Source: a virus
Length of the DNA stretch: 40,410 nucleotides
Virus record (IMG/VR): IMGVR_UViG_3300010370_000078
Location: 1 to 40,410 of that record
Reading direction: 5' to 3' (one strand)
Positions 37,956-40,410 of the stretch are shown here, piece by piece. Each line of letters starts with the position of its first letter. Position 1 is the first letter of the stretch. Under the pieces are notes generated by a model. That model was not told the DNA's origin, did no database searches, and worked only from the letters and a program-made list of their open reading frames with translations. A program made the translations under genes and the position numbers.

Positions 37956-38810
37956 ATGACATTAATAAATGAGGGTTGGAAAGTCAAAGTTACAAACACA
38001 GACTCAAACCCTATTCCTGTTGATATTCAAGCTGCTTCTTTAAACCTCAGCGGTGATGTAATCGTAGATAATGTAACGATTGCAAATGGTGCTGGAGACC
38101 CTGTTCCAGTATCTGACAACAATGGTTCGCTAACTGTTGATGATGGTGGAGGTTCGATTACTGTTGATGGTCCTTTAACAGATAATCAGCTTCGAGCCAC
38201 AGCTGTTCCCGTAACCTTGGCTTCTATACCGCTAGCTGCTGATGGAGCTACGGCAACAAATCAAGTAACAGGTAACAGCACCCTTTCTTCAATCAATACC
38301 AAAACTCCAGCACTTGTTTCTGGGCGCGTGCCTGTTGATGGCAGCGGTGTTACCCAGCCAGTTAGTGATGGTGGCGGCACACTTAGCATTGACGATGGTG
38401 GAGGTTCAATCACTGTTGATGGTCCACTTACTAATACACAGCTAAGGGCCACACCTGTTCCTGTAAGTGATGGAGATAGTTCTATAACTGTTGATGGATC
38501 AGTATCCATCAGCGGTGTAGCTGCAACAAGCGTACCTACTCGTACTCCAACAACTACATCTGTAGCCGGCACAGCCTCTAGCGTTTTAATCTTAGCTTCT
38601 AATGCAAGTCGCAAAGGTTTTTGTATTAGTAATGTAAGCACCAGTAAACTATATTTAAGTTTTTCAACTCCAGCTACAGTTGCAAATTCATTTATTGAAA
38701 TGCAACCAGGATCTTTCCTATTGTTTGATCAACAGTTAATAATGACCAATGCTATCTATGGTATCTGGACTAATGCTAATGGCACAGCTCAGGTAACTGA
38801 GTTTGTCTAA
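37956..38810 (+). CDS. Tail fibre-type protein with DGGGSITVDGPL repeats
   Basis: The 284-residue protein begins with a fibre-adaptor-like segment (EGWKVKVTNTDSNPIPVDIQ). It carries two copies of DDGGGSITVDGPL followed by TDNQLRATAVPV or TNTQLRATPVPV, a beta-rich repeat common in phage tail proteins. The C-terminal 90 residues form a compact domain (RKGFCISNVSTSKLYLSFST; IEMQPGSFLLFDQQLIMTNA) resembling a receptor-binding or spike cap. It starts the second fibre locus and overlaps the next gene by TAATG. Confidence 0.65.
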   Translation: MTLINEGWKVKVTNTDSNPIPVDIQAASLNLSGDVIVDNVTIANGAGDPVPVSDNNGSLTVDDGGGSITVDGPLTDNQLRATAVPVTLASIPLAADGATATNQVTGNSTLSSINTKTPALVSGRVPVDGSGVTQPVSDGGGTLSIDDGGGSITVDGPLTNTQLRATPVPVSDGDSSITVDGSVSISGVAATSVPTRTPTTTSVAGTASSVLILASNASRKGFCISNVSTSKLYLSFSTPATVANSFIEMQPGSFLLFDQQLIMTNAIYGIWTNANGTAQVTEFV

Positions 38811-39043
38811 TGGGACAGTACATCCCTGCTCCCATTGGAGATAGCTCACCTGGTGTAGCACCAGGTGGGTTAAAGGGACAGTATTTGCGTAAAGCGAGTG
38901 ACTTAGATTATGATACTGATTGGGAAGATATTGAAGTACAAGGAAGTGCTGAATTACCTCAGCCCCTTGGAACTACAGATACACCAACATTTGCTGGGAT
39001 AGTTTTAGCAAGTTTTGTGTTGGATGGTGGCACATTTAACTAA
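38810..39043 (+). CDS. Small fibre-associated protein
   Basis: The 77-residue protein reads APIGDSSPGVAPGGLKGQYL, then DTDWEDIEVQGSAEL and a short beta end VLDGGTFN. Such segments are usually found as N-terminal linkers in phage fibres. The end DGGTF is shared with the following 152-aa protein (VDGGTF). It is coupled to the gene before it and probably forms part of a tail tip. Confidence 0.5.
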   Translation: MGQYIPAPIGDSSPGVAPGGLKGQYLRKASDLDYDTDWEDIEVQGSAELPQPLGTTDTPTFAGIVLASFVLDGGTFN

Positions 39044-39058
39044 CAAGAGGATTTTCTA

Positions 39059-39517
39059 ATGTCGCAAAGGATTCAGCTTAAGCGTGGTCTTAAAACCAAT
39101 CTTCCCAGTACAAGCATGTTGGCAGGTGAGCCACATGTTACAACTGATCGTGGAACGCTACATGTAGCTACAGATGCAACCACAAAACTTGTGGTGGTAC
39201 CAGCAATTGAGGATTTAACAACACTAGCAAGTATTAGTGGTGCTGATGATCTACTAATCATTCACGACGCAAGTGAAACAAGCGGACAGAAAGAAAAGAA
39301 GATTACTTTCAATTCTTTCAAGACAGCGCTTAATATCCCTTCCGGTTCCACTGATGAAAAAGTAGCTATTGTTGCTGGCGGCACTGCGGGTTATATTTGG
39401 GGCACTGATGGAACTGATGGCGTGATTCGTCTCAATACCAGTCTTAGCTGGACTAAGGATGCCGGTAATGCGTTTGTTACTATTGCAGTTGCAACAGTAG
39501 ATGGTGGTACGTTCTAA
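39059..39517 (+). CDS. Tail fibre tip-type protein
   Basis: The 152-residue protein has a recognisable fibre N-terminal pattern: RIQLKRGLKTNLPSTSMLAG, then GEPHVTTDRGTLHVATD. This resembles phage tail-tip proteins that carry a short receptor domain. A beta-rich C-terminus ends in TVDGGTF. It overlaps the following gene by TAATG and belongs to the second fibre locus. Confidence 0.6.
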   Translation: MSQRIQLKRGLKTNLPSTSMLAGEPHVTTDRGTLHVATDATTKLVVVPAIEDLTTLASISGADDLLIIHDASETSGQKEKKITFNSFKTALNIPSGSTDEKVAIVAGGTAGYIWGTDGTDGVIRLNTSLSWTKDAGNAFVTIAVATVDGGTF

Positions 39518-40410
39518 TGCCTAGAATTGCCAAGATCATTCTTAGAACCGGCACCGCAACACCAAACGGTACTGACTTTGACGTGGGTGAACCAGCATGG
39601 GATAAAACTGCTGGCAAGCTCTACGTTAAAAGCAATGCCGGCTCAATGATTGAAATTGGTGCTGGCGGCGCTGTTGACTACCAGGAGTTCACCGCCAATG
39701 GCACCTGGACAAAGCCAGCGGGCTGCACGTTTTTCTATGCCGAGGCTGTTGGTGGTGGTGGTGGCGGTGGTAGTGGACGCCGTGGCGCGGATAGTACAGT
39801 TCGGGCAGGTGGCGCAGGTGGTGCATCAGGTACGTTGGTGTTTAGATGGGGATTGTTGCTTGAGTTGAGCAGCACTGAATCAGTAACTGTTGGATCTGGC
39901 GGTAATGGTGGCTCGGCTATAGCAAGTGATAATAATAACGGCTCTGCTGGCGCTAATGGCGGAATATCACAATTTGGCGCCAGACTCTATGCACCTGGCG
40001 GCTCTGGCGGCAACGGTGGGTCTACAGCAGCCGGCGGTGGAGTAATAATATTTAGGGGCAACGTTACATTTGGCACCGGATATGCCTCAGCCGGAGGCGG
40101 AACAACGTCAACCTCTCCCAGTAATGGAAACCTAGCGCCGTATGGACCTGGCGGCGGCGCCGGCGGTGGTGTAATAGCATCAACCAATACAGCTTCCACT
40201 GGTGGTAATGGAGGGCAAGGTTTCGCAGTAACAAAGTCGGCTGTTCAATCAACATCTGGTGGCGGAGGTACGGGTGCTACTCAGATAGGCGTTAATGGAG
40301 GCAACGGAGCGCTGGCAGGAGACGGTGGTGGCGGTGGCGGTTGTGGCACTACCGTAAATGCTGGAGCCGGCGGATCAGGCGCGTTCCCTGGCGGAGGCGG
40401 CGGTGGCGGC
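39517..40410 (+). CDS. Glycine-rich adhesin-like tail protein (partial)
   Basis: The frame from ATG 39517 stays open to the window edge (298 codons). The N-terminus (RIAKIILRTGTATPNGTDFD, then VGEPAWDKTAGKLYV) is of tail-tip type. ANGTWTKPAGCTFFYAEAVG introduces a long Gly-rich region with many polyglycine runs and short interspersed strands, as in the polyglycine-helix tip domain of T-even-like adhesins and other glycine-rich phage tail proteins. The 3' end lies beyond the window. Confidence 0.7.
   Translation, partial: MPRIAKIILRTGTATPNGTDFDVGEPAWDKTAGKLYVKSNAGSMIEIGAGGAVDYQEFTANGTWTKPAGCTFFYAEAVGGGGGGGSGRRGADSTVRAGGAGGASGTLVFRWGLLLELSSTESVTVGSGGNGGSAIASDNNNGSAGANGGISQFGARLYAPGGSGGNGGSTAAGGGVIIFRGNVTFGTGYASAGGGTTSTSPSNGNLAPYGPGGGAGGGVIASTNTASTGGNGGQGFAVTKSAVQSTSGGGGTGATQIGVNGGNGALAGDGGGGGGCGTTVNAGAGGSGAFPGGGGGGG

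Overview
The window looks like part of a tailed double-stranded DNA phage genome, most likely a phage of a unicellular cyanobacterium of the Synechococcus/Cyanobium kind. Genes are tightly packed with many TAATG stop/start overlaps. There is a major capsid protein, virion proteins, three cell-wall hydrolases, repetitive fibres, a phage dCTP deaminase, a Prim-Pol/SF3 replicase and a Cas4/RecB-like nuclease. Several small proteins are of a type I associate with cyanophages. No terminase, integrase or photosynthesis gene is visible. The background is AT-rich, with four GC-richer islands (8.35-8.6, 13.3-13.5, 31.64-31.79 and 36.94-37.92 kb) that may come from a higher-GC host. Family names are recognised from sequence by eye, not by database search.

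Layout. 0-14.1 kb, mostly rightward: the end of an upstream gene, major capsid protein, head/connector proteins, an M23-like protein, a GH104-like transglycosylase, large structural proteins, small basic proteins and a GH24 lysozyme. A small GC-rich HTH gene at 8.4 kb lies antisense. 13.0-16.6 kb, leftward: DUF3310 protein, dCTP deaminase, a Dam-like protein with an altered active site, two unknown proteins and an HTH protein. 16.7-22.1 kb, rightward: membrane protein, two fibre proteins, a small cyanophage-type protein and a two-domain endolysin. 22.1-31.6 kb, leftward: holin-like peptide, two unknown proteins, two HNH-type proteins, a 287-bp inverted-repeat element, a GT4 glycosyltransferase, the Prim-Pol/SF3 replicase, the PD-(D/E)XK nuclease, a Gly-Tyr repeat protein and a small conserved protein. 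31.8-36.7 kb, rightward: a GT2-like glycosyltransferase and a methyltransferase, then an operon of small genes around an endonuclease VII. 36.93-37.95 kb: about 1 kb without a convincing gene, rich in perfect hairpins and ending in tRNA-like T-arm/acceptor modules. 38-40.4 kb, rightward: a second fibre locus ending in a glycine-rich adhesin-like protein cut by the window edge.

The best candidate for an undescribed system is at 33.98-35.02 kb. A small conserved gene is interrupted, exactly in frame, by 24 nt that begin with a stop codon, fold into a 5-bp hairpin with a GTGA tetraloop, and sit between two identical TCG codons. Removing the 24 nt restores what I remember as the family motif GxWSARKAQL. 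The gene directly upstream, overlapping it by 8 nt, encodes an endonuclease VII-type nuclease. This is the architecture of the T4 gene 60 translational-bypass element and its MobA homing endonuclease. Other notable signals are a shared C-terminal Phe-Ser tail on five proteins of the virion/lysis region, the probable large structured RNA at 37 kb, the 287-bp inverted-repeat element, and a recurring pattern of hairpins placed against start codons.
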